60,932 bases of DNA from an uncultured Clostridia bacterium (lineage in GTDB: Bacteria; Bacillota; Clostridia; UBA1381). Shown here piece by piece: positions 45,555 through 53,954 of the stretch. The notes beneath the pieces are model-generated. The model was not told the origin of the DNA, searched no databases, and saw nothing but the letters and a program-made list of their open reading frames with translations. A program made the translations under genes and the position numbers. The stretch covers positions 1-60,932 of the forward strand of contig CALXZP010000034.1 in NCBI GenBank assembly GCA_944393255.1, written 5' to 3'. Positions within the stretch are counted from its first letter, which is position 1; each line of letters starts with the position of its first letter.

Positions 45555-45609
45555 AGCTCTGCATCCTTTCGGTATTTTTTTCATTATACAATGACCGGAT
45601 ATAAAAGAA

Positions 45610-45687
45610 AACCCAAAACGGTTACCGAAAAAATTTTTTTATTCGGAACTGTTTTGGGTTGACACATGGCTTGTCATGATATATTAT
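45610..45687 (+). promoter_or_regulatory. Inverted repeat next to the promoter of the 45739 gene
   Basis: TTGACA (45659-45664) and TATTAT (45682-45687) with 17-base spacing form a good plus-strand promoter. Just upstream, arms AACCCAAAACGGTTACCGAA (45610-45629) and an inverted copy (45642-45660, one bulge and one mismatch) flank an A/T loop. The right arm ends in the -35 box. It lies between two divergent genes and may be an operator or a minus-strand terminator-like hairpin. Confidence 0.6.
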
Positions 45688-45738
45688 TGTATATATACGC
45701 CTTAATGCGGCAAAAACAACGAAACGGAAGTGATATAC

Positions 45739-46737
45739 ATGCTCGATGAAGATGAAGAGAAGGAGATCGACCGCCTGATAGATGAAGCTGCGGATGAATA
45801 TCTTCCGTTTGGCGAGCTCCTTAAACAGAACGGTACGACGTTTGAAGAAGCGCTTTCGGAAGCCGAAAGCCTTCAATGCCGCTTTTTCGATACACTGAGC
45901 AGCTACGGCATAAAGCACAGCGGCATAGACCACGTGTGCTTAGAGATTGCAGACCTTTTTAAACGAATACAGAATGACGATACATTATTTTTGTACATAT
46001 CGATCTTGAGTGAAAACGGTCTGCTTTTCGGCGGCATTACAGACGATGAACAAAAAATATCACTGTGGCTTGAGCACCGCAGGCATACCGAATATATCCG
46101 CGAACGCATACGCGCCGAACGCATACTGCGCCGCCGCTTTGACGCGCTCACCGCGCATACGCCCGACTTTTCCTCGGCTGCCTGCAGCAAGGACGAGCAG
46201 GCATTTTTATACAACATCTCCTCCGAGCACCGCTTTATCGCAAAACATATAAGCAGCATATATTTTGAAAACCTCGGCGAGCTGGTACGCAAGGTGAACA
46301 GCGACGCCCTGTATTCGCGGATAAAGCCGTACATATACAGCGCGGTTATATCGAGAAAGCATAAATACATGCTGACGCGCAGACATTACAGTCCGAACAT
46401 CAGGTCTGTATTTAAGCGCACTGAATACAGGATAGACAGAGACAACGGCAAAAATTTTGATACCTACGAAGCATATATCGAACTATACATGCAGCTGCGC
46501 GAACACTTTGCGGACGTCTCCGATACCGCGCTTTCCGACCACTGCTTTGCCGGGCTCAGCAGCCTCAGCGATTGGTTCTATGAAAACTGCGAACCGACCG
46601 CAGAGCTGCCTATGACGCTGCGCCGGGTAATAGAAACGTTCGCCGCGTTTTTAGAGTTTTGGCATACCGGCTATGACGGCAGCTCCGGCATTTCGGTAAA
46701 GGACGCTTTAACGGAAGCCGGAGAGTTTCTGCTTTGA
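45739..46737 (+). CDS. Hypothetical protein, function unknown
   Basis: A 332-residue soluble protein without signal peptide or membrane segment. It starts with a very acidic helix (LDEDEEKEIDRLIDEAADEY) and is mostly helical and charged, with many Arg, Glu and Tyr (RIRAERILRRRFD). No recognised motif. The C-terminal region (LRRVIETFAAFLEFWH) is amphipathic helical. The ATG at 45739 has GGAAGTG upstream. It has its own strong promoter and terminator, so it is a real gene. Codon use matches neighbours. Possibly regulated by the XRE protein; not shown. Confidence 0.6.
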   Translation: MLDEDEEKEIDRLIDEAADEYLPFGELLKQNGTTFEEALSEAESLQCRFFDTLSSYGIKHSGIDHVCLEIADLFKRIQNDDTLFLYISILSENGLLFGGITDDEQKISLWLEHRRHTEYIRERIRAERILRRRFDALTAHTPDFSSAACSKDEQAFLYNISSEHRFIAKHISSIYFENLGELVRKVNSDALYSRIKPYIYSAVISRKHKYMLTRRHYSPNIRSVFKRTEYRIDRDNGKNFDTYEAYIELYMQLREHFADVSDTALSDHCFAGLSSLSDWFYENCEPTAELPMTLRRVIETFAAFLEFWHTGYDGSSGISVKDALTEAGEFLL

Positions 46738-46799
46738 TCTGTCCTCATCGGTCACTGCTCCAAAAAACGGTCTGTATAGTCAATAACGCAAAAAAATAA

Positions 46800-46850
46800 C
46801 CTCCGGGAATATAAGGTCCGCAATTTATATTCCCGGAGGCGTTCTTTTCA
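46800..46850. terminator. Bidirectional terminator before the GH30 gene
   Basis: A 15-base-pair perfect stem (46800-46814 with 46825-46839), followed by CGTTCTTTT on the plus strand and by TTATTTTTTT on the minus strand. It separates the convergent 45739 gene and GH30 gene. Confidence 0.9.
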
Positions 46851-46919
46851 TACTCAAAGACTGTTATCACCTTCTTTTATTCAATTTTCAGCTTTTTTCA
46901 TTTTCACGGGCGGACTGAC

Positions 46920-49325
46920 TTAATCGGTTATTACCACCGTATTTGCAGCCTCGTCCCACTCGACGTCCATCCCCAGCGCTTCAGCCGCGCCGCGTACGGG
47001 TATGAGAGTTCGGTCATTTACAATGACCGGCGCCTGGTCGGCAAACACTACAAGCTCGCCGTTAGCATATACCTTCAATGCTCCGTCCGCGTTTTCAGGA
47101 TATTCAAACGTCTGCGCACTGCTCCGGATCCCGACCGTGTACTTTGACTCGTCCCAGTCCACAGTCAGCCCGGCAGCTTCTGCAACGGCTCTTATCGGCA
47201 GCATTACGCGGTCGCTCATGATCACCGGCTCACTGTCGGCAAACACTACAGGCTCGCCGTTGAGCGTAACGGTTATAGCCTTGCCGGCATTATCCGCATT
47301 TCCCGCGAACTCAATATCACCGATCTCGTAAAGACTGCTCCACGTGTTGTCGGATGGATCGCTCCATTTTAATATGTAATCACGCGCTCCCCCGCCGTGA
47401 GAATCGTTGATCTGCACATCAAAGCCTACTACGGTACCGGTCTTGCCGGTGATAGTCTTGAGCGGTATAGCCGCTTCGACCACATAGCCCGTGTCGGTAA
47501 GCTCTACGGCAGTTTTAAAATTCTCTTTGTCCGGAGTGCCGCTGCCAAAGCTCTGTTTGTTTTTATAATTGACGCGGTACTGCGCGTCGCCTTCCTCGTA
47601 GCCGTCAGGCTTCTCATGACTCTCGTTTATGAAAAATTCAACGGAATCCTGTTCATGGTCGTTCACCGACGTATCGTCGAGGTTTTCGTCCGTGACCGTG
47701 ACAAGCACATACAGGTTATTCTCATCCCACATGGTCTTGAATACGCCCGAAGCGCCGTGGTCGCCGTGAGCCGCGTTTATCATCCTCGTTTCGGTCACCT
47801 TATCCCATGCTTCGTCAGCCGTTCCGTCTATGACCGGAGTGCCGTACTGCGCTGTCGCCTTCTCGTACACCTTTTCGGGCGCTTTTTCGCCTGTGTTTAT
47901 CTGTGCGGGCTTCTCGCCCTTGCTTCCCGTTATATCTATCGTCATAACGCTCTGCGCCGGAAGCTCAACGGTCATATTGCTGTTCAGCGCGCCCTTGCCG
48001 GCAAGACGGTCAGACGCCCCGTCCTGATAATTTGTAAGATATACGGCAGAGTCCTCCGCCTCGTAGCCGTTCAGATCCAGCTTTATTTCCGAATTGTAGT
48101 TCTGCGTGTTCGTAAGCACTATCGTAAGACCGCTCTCATCGGGCGATGTGAATGCCGCCGCTTTTATATCGCTGTTCTGATAGTCCACGGACGCGTCTAC
48201 CATTTTATATCCGCCGTCCGTAAACTTGGAGAAATGCGCAACAGCGTATATCTTATCGTCCACCGTATAGCCCTTTTCCGTAGTCCATCCGCTCTGTTCC
48301 CACGGATTTTCAAGCGCGACCAGCGTGCCGTCCGGACCCCATATGGTATCCCAGTATATATACGCTTCGCCGCCCTCTTCAACAAAGAAGTTGCTTATGA
48401 GCCATGCGGTCTGAACGCCGTTTCCGCGGTAATACTCAGTCTGCCACTTCGGGATATCGGGATAGTTGTCACGAAGCCTGTTCATGCTGCTGACATACAG
48501 ATCCGGATCTTCCTCGGAGCCTCCCGCATACAGATGATGCCCTATAACGGCAAGCCTGCCGTCGCCGTGCTCCAAAATGGGGTCTATCATATTTTTTATG
48601 CCCGTATAGCTAGCCGTCATGCTGTCCGGCCCGAGCATGAGCGGCGGATCTTCAAGCCCTTGAAAAGCCTCGTACGCCGCGTCGAACGCCTTTGAATACT
48701 GTGCGTAATTCTCCGATTCGACGGCGTTAAGCTCGCAGCCGTCATAATCGGCACGGAAATCCGGCTCGTTCTGGATACTGAAGTAATCTATCTTTACTCC
48801 CGCATCGCGGTACGCTTTTACCGCCTCGGCGTAGTATTCGCCGTATTCATCGTACATATACCCGCCGTTTTCGTCCTTTTTGATAGTTCCGCCTCCGCTC
48901 TCAACGCCGTTGCTCTTTACCCTTGCAGCCGGCGACCATGAGCTCATCAGCACCGGTATATCCTTGCCCGCCGCAGCTTCCGCCGATTCTATATTCTCTT
49001 TATCCGCAGCAGCAGTACGCGCGAAATCTATATCCTTATAATCGTAGAAGTTTTTTATACGGAGCACGTCCAAGCCCATTTCATTAAACAGCAGGTCGTA
49101 TATCTCCGCCTTGTTCGGGGTGTTCGTAAGCCAGTCGTTATACCACGTTATACCGCCGCCTACGCCCTTTATCGTCTGCTTCGTATCGAATGTATTCACA
49201 TACACATTAACGATACCGTCCCTGTCGGCGATCCCCGCTCCGGTCTCCGCGGCAAACGCTCCCGCCGCACACTGTGCGAGAACGGCAGCCGCGACCGCCG
49301 ATACGGAAATTTTTTTCATACTCAT
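46920..49325 (-). CDS. Secreted GH30 (subfamily 8-like) xylanase with CBM9 and stalk domains
   Basis: A multidomain exported enzyme of 801 residues. Residues 1-26 are a signal peptide ending AFA. The GH30 catalytic barrel and side domain span about 40-470; the acid/base Glu lies in SIQNEPDF near residue 182 and the nucleophile Glu in KWQTEYY near 295. The motif WSPAARVKSNG resembles subfamily 8 glucuronoxylanases. A CBM9-like module covers about 490-678 (VIDGTADEAWDKV). Two repeats of a copper-amine-oxidase N-terminal stalk domain (about 681-800; VFADxxPVIxxDR) end the protein. The exact start is uncertain: GTG and ATG codons at 49337, 49325 and 49319 are all possible. The domain set points to insoluble xylan. 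Confidence 0.85.
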   Translation of the reverse strand: MSMKKISVSAVAAAVLAQCAAGAFAAETGAGIADRDGIVNVYVNTFDTKQTIKGVGGGITWYNDWLTNTPNKAEIYDLLFNEMGLDVLRIKNFYDYKDIDFARTAAADKENIESAEAAAGKDIPVLMSSWSPAARVKSNGVESGGGTIKKDENGGYMYDEYGEYYAEAVKAYRDAGVKIDYFSIQNEPDFRADYDGCELNAVESENYAQYSKAFDAAYEAFQGLEDPPLMLGPDSMTASYTGIKNMIDPILEHGDGRLAVIGHHLYAGGSEEDPDLYVSSMNRLRDNYPDIPKWQTEYYRGNGVQTAWLISNFFVEEGGEAYIYWDTIWGPDGTLVALENPWEQSGWTTEKGYTVDDKIYAVAHFSKFTDGGYKMVDASVDYQNSDIKAAAFTSPDESGLTIVLTNTQNYNSEIKLDLNGYEAEDSAVYLTNYQDGASDRLAGKGALNSNMTVELPAQSVMTIDITGSKGEKPAQINTGEKAPEKVYEKATAQYGTPVIDGTADEAWDKVTETRMINAAHGDHGASGVFKTMWDENNLYVLVTVTDENLDDTSVNDHEQDSVEFFINESHEKPDGYEEGDAQYRVNYKNKQSFGSGTPDKENFKTAVELTDTGYVVEAAIPLKTITGKTGTVVGFDVQINDSHGGGARDYILKWSDPSDNTWSSLYEIGDIEFAGNADNAGKAITVTLNGEPVVFADSEPVIMSDRVMLPIRAVAEAAGLTVDWDESKYTVGIRSSAQTFEYPENADGALKVYANGELVVFADQAPVIVNDRTLIPVRGAAEALGMDVEWDEAANTVVITD

Positions 49326-49479
49326 AAACAGAATCACATCCTCTCTTTAAAATCTGCGCTTATACAACATGCGCCTGTCTTTGTTTATCTATGTCTATTT
49401 TAACATAAACCGGTGCGGCAGTCTATTAATAAATTTATAAAAAAGCATATAAAAAAATATAATTTTAGTTTCATTGCAC

Positions 49480-49507
49480 AAAAAAAGACCGCCTGAACGA
49501 TCTTTTT
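49480..49507 (-). terminator. Intrinsic terminator of the candidate RNA
   Basis: On the minus strand AAAAAGATCG and CGGTCTTTTTTT form a 10-base-pair stem with a six-base loop and a seven-T run. The plus strand also has T-run symmetry. Confidence 0.8.
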
Positions 49508-49703
49508 CCGATATGCAGTTTCGGGCATATTCCTTAACAGCATTTTTAGGGGAGAGAGAAATTGTGAGAGAACTTATAACATGTACAAAATCATATCGTT
49601 CTGCTGTTGTTTATATATGCATGGAGAGGCCATCAACCGGAATATGCCCTTTTTAAACATACATGTTCACAGACTTGAGATATCTGCTCTATCTCTTTGT
49701 CTG
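49480..49703 (-). ncRNA. Candidate structured RNA of about 220 nt, unknown class
   Basis: The minus strand shows a full transcription unit without a coding frame. A promoter (TTTACT-17-TATAAT, 49709-49737) is followed 6-7 bases later by nested stem CAGAC/GTCTG enclosing a perfect GAGATA/TATCTC hairpin (49703-49670). A small AACAT/ATGTT hairpin follows. Then an 11-base-pair stem (49639-49649 with 49523-49533, GGGCATATTCC/GGAATATGCCC) encloses an ATGG/CCAT hairpin and the pair AACAGCA/TGCTGTT. The unit ends at an intrinsic terminator. It could be an independent small RNA, or a leader with an attenuator before the GH30 gene, which starts 155 bases further on. I cannot match it to a known riboswitch, 6S RNA, tmRNA, SRP RNA or RNase P. 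Confidence 0.6.
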
Positions 49704-49708
49704 AAAGC

Positions 49709-49737
49709 ATTATAGCATATTTTTCAGGCTAAGTAAA
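49709..49737 (-). promoter_or_regulatory. Promoter of the candidate RNA
   Basis: TTTACT (49732-49737) and TATAAT (49709-49714) on the minus strand with a 17-base spacer. A weaker second promoter (TAGACT-17-TAAAAT) may lie nearer the GH30 gene, around 49398-49426. Confidence 0.6.
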
Positions 49738-49949
49738 TTATCAAAATTCCGCATAACTATTTAAAAAATACACAATTACAGCTCCGGTGCGGATCTATTC
49801 CCGTACGCTCTTTTTTAATTATACTGAAAATGTTATATAAAATCATCAATTTAATAATGGTTATTTATAAAAAAATGATATATAATTAACATATGATATA
49901 TACAGCATAAGGTATATAACTGTAATAAATCACTTTAGGAGGGCATGTG

Positions 49950-52900
49950 ATGAAAAAAGCAATATGCAGCCTAACTGCCGCAGCTATTGCGGCAAGCGTT
50001 GCCGGAACGCTGTTTCCCGCCTCGTTTGCGTCAGACAGCGGCGGCGCGGTCAATGCGGATATCGACCCCGATACAACGCTTTGGTATGACGAATACGCAC
50101 AGGATAATATGAACGTTGTACTGCCGTCGGACGACGACTGGGCAGAGAACGCAAAATGGGATTATGAAGAGGTGCGTGCGCTTCCGGTAGGCAACGGAAG
50201 GCTCGGAGCAATGGTATACGGACGGACCGATACCGAACGCATACAGATAAACGAGAGCACCGTCTGGACAGGCGGCCCGCATAACTATGTAAACACGCTT
50301 GAAACGCCTATAACAAAAGACAACATAGACAGCTCTCTTTCGGATGTGCTTGAGGACGGCGAGGTCATCTCAACCACCGCAGAGGTATATGACAAGGCGT
50401 GCGAGCTCGTTCTTGAAGAAAGAATAAGCGAAGCGACCGCGCTTATAGACAAGTATTTTATGGGCAACGAGCGTTATGAGACCTCATACCAGCCGTTCGT
50501 GGATATGCGGCTTGATTTCGGTCATGATTTCGCCGAGGCCGAAAACTACATAAGAACGCTGAACACCGAAACGGCGCTCGCCACGGTCGATTACGACTAT
50601 AACAGCATACATTACAGCCGTGAGACGCTTTCGAGCTTTCCGGATCAGGTGATAGCTACAAATATCAAAACGACTGACGGCGAAGGGAGCGCCGTGCCGT
50701 CGCTCTCCTTCTCTGCCTATATGGACAGCGAGCAGAATTATTCGGTAAAAAAGATAAGCGACAGCGAGCTGGCGCTGACCGGTACGGTAAAGACCGTGGG
50801 CGGTCAGCTTACAAATAAGCTGCCGAATGCTGTCCATTTCGAGGCGAGACTGTTTATAGACACGGACGGCTCAGTCGCATACGAAAACGACAAGCTCAAG
50901 GTATCGGGAGCTTCATATGCTACAGTATACGTAACGGGCGCTACCAACTATATTGACTACAAAACCATCGCCGGCTACGAGGTCGATGAAAACGGAGACG
51001 TTATAATGGACAGCTGCGACGACGACGCGGCATATAAGCTCGCTTCCGACCGCTGCGAAGCTATAAAAGCGCATCTCGGCGAAAAGACATATGACGCGGT
51101 AAAAGCCGACCATACGGCCGACTACCAGTCGCTCAACGAACGTTCATCCGTTGACTTTTCCGGCGACGCTTCCGAAGACCCCGCCAAATATTCCGCGACA
51201 GACGAAAGGATAGCGCAGTTTGACGGGTATCATGATATATCGCTCATGAAGCTGTATTTCAACTACGGAAAATACCTTCTTATATCAAGCTCCCGTCCGA
51301 TAGACGAGCTTACAGACGAATACGGTGAGAACATGCTCCCGACCGGACAGCCGGCAAACCTCCAGGGCATATGGAACTGGAACACCTCGCCGGGCTGGGG
51401 CTCGAAATATACAACCAATATCAACACGCAAATGAACTACTTCATGGCGCAGACAGCAAACCTTGCCGAAACGGAACAAACGCTTTTTGACGCGCTCAGC
51501 GAAGTGGCACAGTCCGGAGAAAGGACAGCCAAGGTACACTACGGCGCAGACACGCCGGGAGCATGGGTGCTGCACCACAATTTCGACCTATGGCGCGGCA
51601 CAGCTCCCGTAGACGGCGCGTCGAGCGGAATGTGGCCGACGGGCGGCGCATGGTTCGTAAATCATTTCTGGGAATACTACAGCTTTAACCAAGACGAGGA
51701 GTTTTTGGCGGATGCCTATCCTATAATGAAGGGCTCTGCGGAATTCTTTGAGGGCTATCTCAGAGAATATACCGATCCCGAGGACGGGAAAACGTATCTG
51801 GTAAGCCCCGCCTCGATATCTCCTGAGCACGGCGATGTGCGTCTTTCGCCGACAATGGACAACTCGCTTATAAAAAATGTGTTCATACGCTGCGCTCAGG
51901 CTGCCGATATACTCGGCGCCGATCAGGAAAAGGCGGCTTTATGGAGAGATATGGCGGCTAAGATCCCCGGCTATGAAAAGGCAAAATACGGAGATTATAT
52001 AAGAGAGTGGCTCGTAGACGAGACCGACGAAAAGGTCGGCGACGCGGAGCACCGCCACCCGTCCCAGCTCTGGGCGCTCCATCCCGGACTTGAGATCTCG
52101 CCCTATGACAACACCGAAGAGGAACAGGAGATATTCGACGCTTTCGTAAACGCGCTTGAAAGACGCGGAGAGGGCGCTACAGGCTGGAGCGTTGCCTGGA
52201 GAGTATGCATGTGGGCAAGAGCCGGAGTTGCCGACAAAGCCTACTCTCAGTTCACAAGCCTTATAAAGAAGGCCACTGCTCCAAACCTGTTCGATATGCA
52301 CCCGGCGGACGTATTCCAGATAGACGGAAATTTCGGATGCGCGGCGGGCGTTATTGAAATGCTCATGCAGAGCACCGAGGAAGATATAACACTGCTCCCG
52401 GCGCTCCCCGCTCAGTGGAGAAACGGTTCCTTCAGCGGACTCAGAGCAAGAGGCGGTCACACCGTTGATATATCATGGGAAGACGGAAACGCAAAAACCG
52501 CCGAGGTCACCGCCGGAAAGAACGGCGATCTGACCATCAGATACGTAAACGGCGTAAGCGGAATATCGGTACAGGATCAGACCGGCGCTCCGGTAGACGT
52601 TACAGCTGCGGATAACGGGCAGAAGTTCACCTTTACCGCTAAAGAGGGCTGCACCTACACAATAACAGGCTTTACGCAGACCGAATACGTTCCCGCGCCC
52701 GTTCCCACTCCCGAGCCTCCGTCAACGCCGAAGCCGATAGAATATTTAAATAACGGTGATATGGAGGGCACAGACTCCGATACAAATATCCCCTATTGGT
52801 GGGACAAATTAACTGACGGAGATGAAGATACGGTGACCGTTCAGAGCGATTACTGGGCTCACGGGGGCAGCAAGTGCTCTCTTGTTTCACAGCGCACCTC

Positions 52901-53954
52901 TCCCGCTTCCGGACTGCATCAGTACATGACTCTGGACAACAATAAGAAATACACCGTTTCGGCATGGGTGAAATCGGACGCTGACGATACCGTAAAGCTG
53001 AACATAAGATATGACTACTGGGATGATGACACTGCCGCGGAAACAGCTGTGAAAGCGGGAGACTGGACATTGATAAGCGCCGAATATACAACGAGAGCCT
53101 CCGGGACAGTGACCCAGTTCGTTATAAATACGACCGATAAAAACGCAGATCTCAGAGTTGACGATGCGTCGATCTCCGCGCCTGCCGCAGAAACTCCCGA
53201 GCCTTCCCCAACCCAGACTGCTCCGGCTGAGGAAGTATCCTTCCACAACGGAAATATGGAAGGCATAGATCCGGATACAAACATACCGTATTGGTGGGGC
53301 GTACGCAAGGCTGACGACAGCGACACCGCTGCGGCGGCTGCCGATACCGATGCATACAAGGGCAGCTACAGCCTTCTCATTTCAAACAGGGCGTCAGCAG
53401 CCTCAGCCGCAGAACAATATATCGAGCTTGTGAACGGCAATACCTACAGCATAGGCGCATGGGTAAAATGCAGCGAAGCCGACAATGTGCGCATAGCTGT
53501 AAGATACGGCTATTGGGAGGACGACATAGCGGCGCAGGCTTCCGTAAAGGCCGGTGAATGGACGTACGTAAGCGCGCCGTACACAGTAAGAGACAGCGGA
53601 ACTGTAACACAGCTTCTTATAAATACCGAGAACACTGCTGCCGACCTGCGCATTGACGAGGTGTCTATCACTCCGGCCGAGGATGAGCCGGGAGAGCTCG
53701 TTATTGAAGACCCCGTTTACAGCGGCGGCACAGCTTCCGTTGCTGTCACCAACAGCTCCGGAGAGACTGCTCAGATCTCTGTATACGCGGCAAGCTATGA
53801 CAGCGAAGGAGCTCTTGAGACCGTCAGAGTTCAGAAGCTATCCGTTCCGTCGGACGACGTACGCAGGGAAATAAGCGTTGAGGCGAAGCCCGGCGGCAAG
53901 CTGTACGTATGGGACGAAAACATGAAACCATACCTGGAGGCAAGAGAGATATGA
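49950..53954 (+). CDS. Secreted GH95 alpha-L-fucosidase/galactosidase with two CBMs
   Basis: A 1334-residue exported enzyme. The signal peptide covers about 1-28. The N-terminal beta-sandwich has ALPVGNGRLGAMVYG and ERIQINESTVW. The (alpha/alpha)6 catalytic domain follows, with the paired Asn in NINTQMNY near residue 490, HRHPSQLWALHPG near 701, and FQIDGNFG near 790, all conserved in GH95. After a Pro-rich linker, two homologous carbohydrate-binding modules of the CBM4/9/22 type (about 929-1076 and 1096-1243) share NGxMEGxDxDTNIPYWW and similar endings. A last ~90-residue domain ends the chain. GGAGG supports the ATG at 49950. Fucosidase is the usual annotation; the xylan context favours L-galactose removal, by inference. 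Confidence 0.88.
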   Translation: MKKAICSLTAAAIAASVAGTLFPASFASDSGGAVNADIDPDTTLWYDEYAQDNMNVVLPSDDDWAENAKWDYEEVRALPVGNGRLGAMVYGRTDTERIQINESTVWTGGPHNYVNTLETPITKDNIDSSLSDVLEDGEVISTTAEVYDKACELVLEERISEATALIDKYFMGNERYETSYQPFVDMRLDFGHDFAEAENYIRTLNTETALATVDYDYNSIHYSRETLSSFPDQVIATNIKTTDGEGSAVPSLSFSAYMDSEQNYSVKKISDSELALTGTVKTVGGQLTNKLPNAVHFEARLFIDTDGSVAYENDKLKVSGASYATVYVTGATNYIDYKTIAGYEVDENGDVIMDSCDDDAAYKLASDRCEAIKAHLGEKTYDAVKADHTADYQSLNERSSVDFSGDASEDPAKYSATDERIAQFDGYHDISLMKLYFNYGKYLLISSSRPIDELTDEYGENMLPTGQPANLQGIWNWNTSPGWGSKYTTNINTQMNYFMAQTANLAETEQTLFDALSEVAQSGERTAKVHYGADTPGAWVLHHNFDLWRGTAPVDGASSGMWPTGGAWFVNHFWEYYSFNQDEEFLADAYPIMKGSAEFFEGYLREYTDPEDGKTYLVSPASISPEHGDVRLSPTMDNSLIKNVFIRCAQAADILGADQEKAALWRDMAAKIPGYEKAKYGDYIREWLVDETDEKVGDAEHRHPSQLWALHPGLEISPYDNTEEEQEIFDAFVNALERRGEGATGWSVAWRVCMWARAGVADKAYSQFTSLIKKATAPNLFDMHPADVFQIDGNFGCAAGVIEMLMQSTEEDITLLPALPAQWRNGSFSGLRARGGHTVDISWEDGNAKTAEVTAGKNGDLTIRYVNGVSGISVQDQTGAPVDVTAADNGQKFTFTAKEGCTYTITGFTQTEYVPAPVPTPEPPSTPKPIEYLNNGDMEGTDSDTNIPYWWDKLTDGDEDTVTVQSDYWAHGGSKCSLVSQRTSPASGLHQYMTLDNNKKYTVSAWVKSDADDTVKLNIRYDYWDDDTAAETAVKAGDWTLISAEYTTRASGTVTQFVINTTDKNADLRVDDASISAPAAETPEPSPTQTAPAEEVSFHNGNMEGIDPDTNIPYWWGVRKADDSDTAAAAADTDAYKGSYSLLISNRASAASAAEQYIELVNGNTYSIGAWVKCSEADNVRIAVRYGYWEDDIAAQASVKAGEWTYVSAPYTVRDSGTVTQLLINTENTAADLRIDEVSITPAEDEPGELVIEDPVYSGGTASVAVTNSSGETAQISVYAASYDSEGALETVRVQKLSVPSDDVRREISVEAKPGGKLYVWDENMKPYLEAREI

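Noticed and set aside
47397..48695. A 432-codon open frame on the plus strand opposite the GH30 gene
   Set aside because: It is fully antisense to a gene with clear catalytic motifs, has no ribosome binding site or recognisable domain, and its composition (many Arg, Val, Tyr) is that of a shadow frame in GC-biased third positions.
49564..49656. A 30-codon plus-strand frame starting GTG after AGGGGAGAG, ending TGICPF
   Set aside because: It has a ribosome-binding-like sequence and three Cys residues, but no plus-strand promoter. Its bases coincide with the long stem of the candidate minus-strand RNA, which explains the inverted repeat better.
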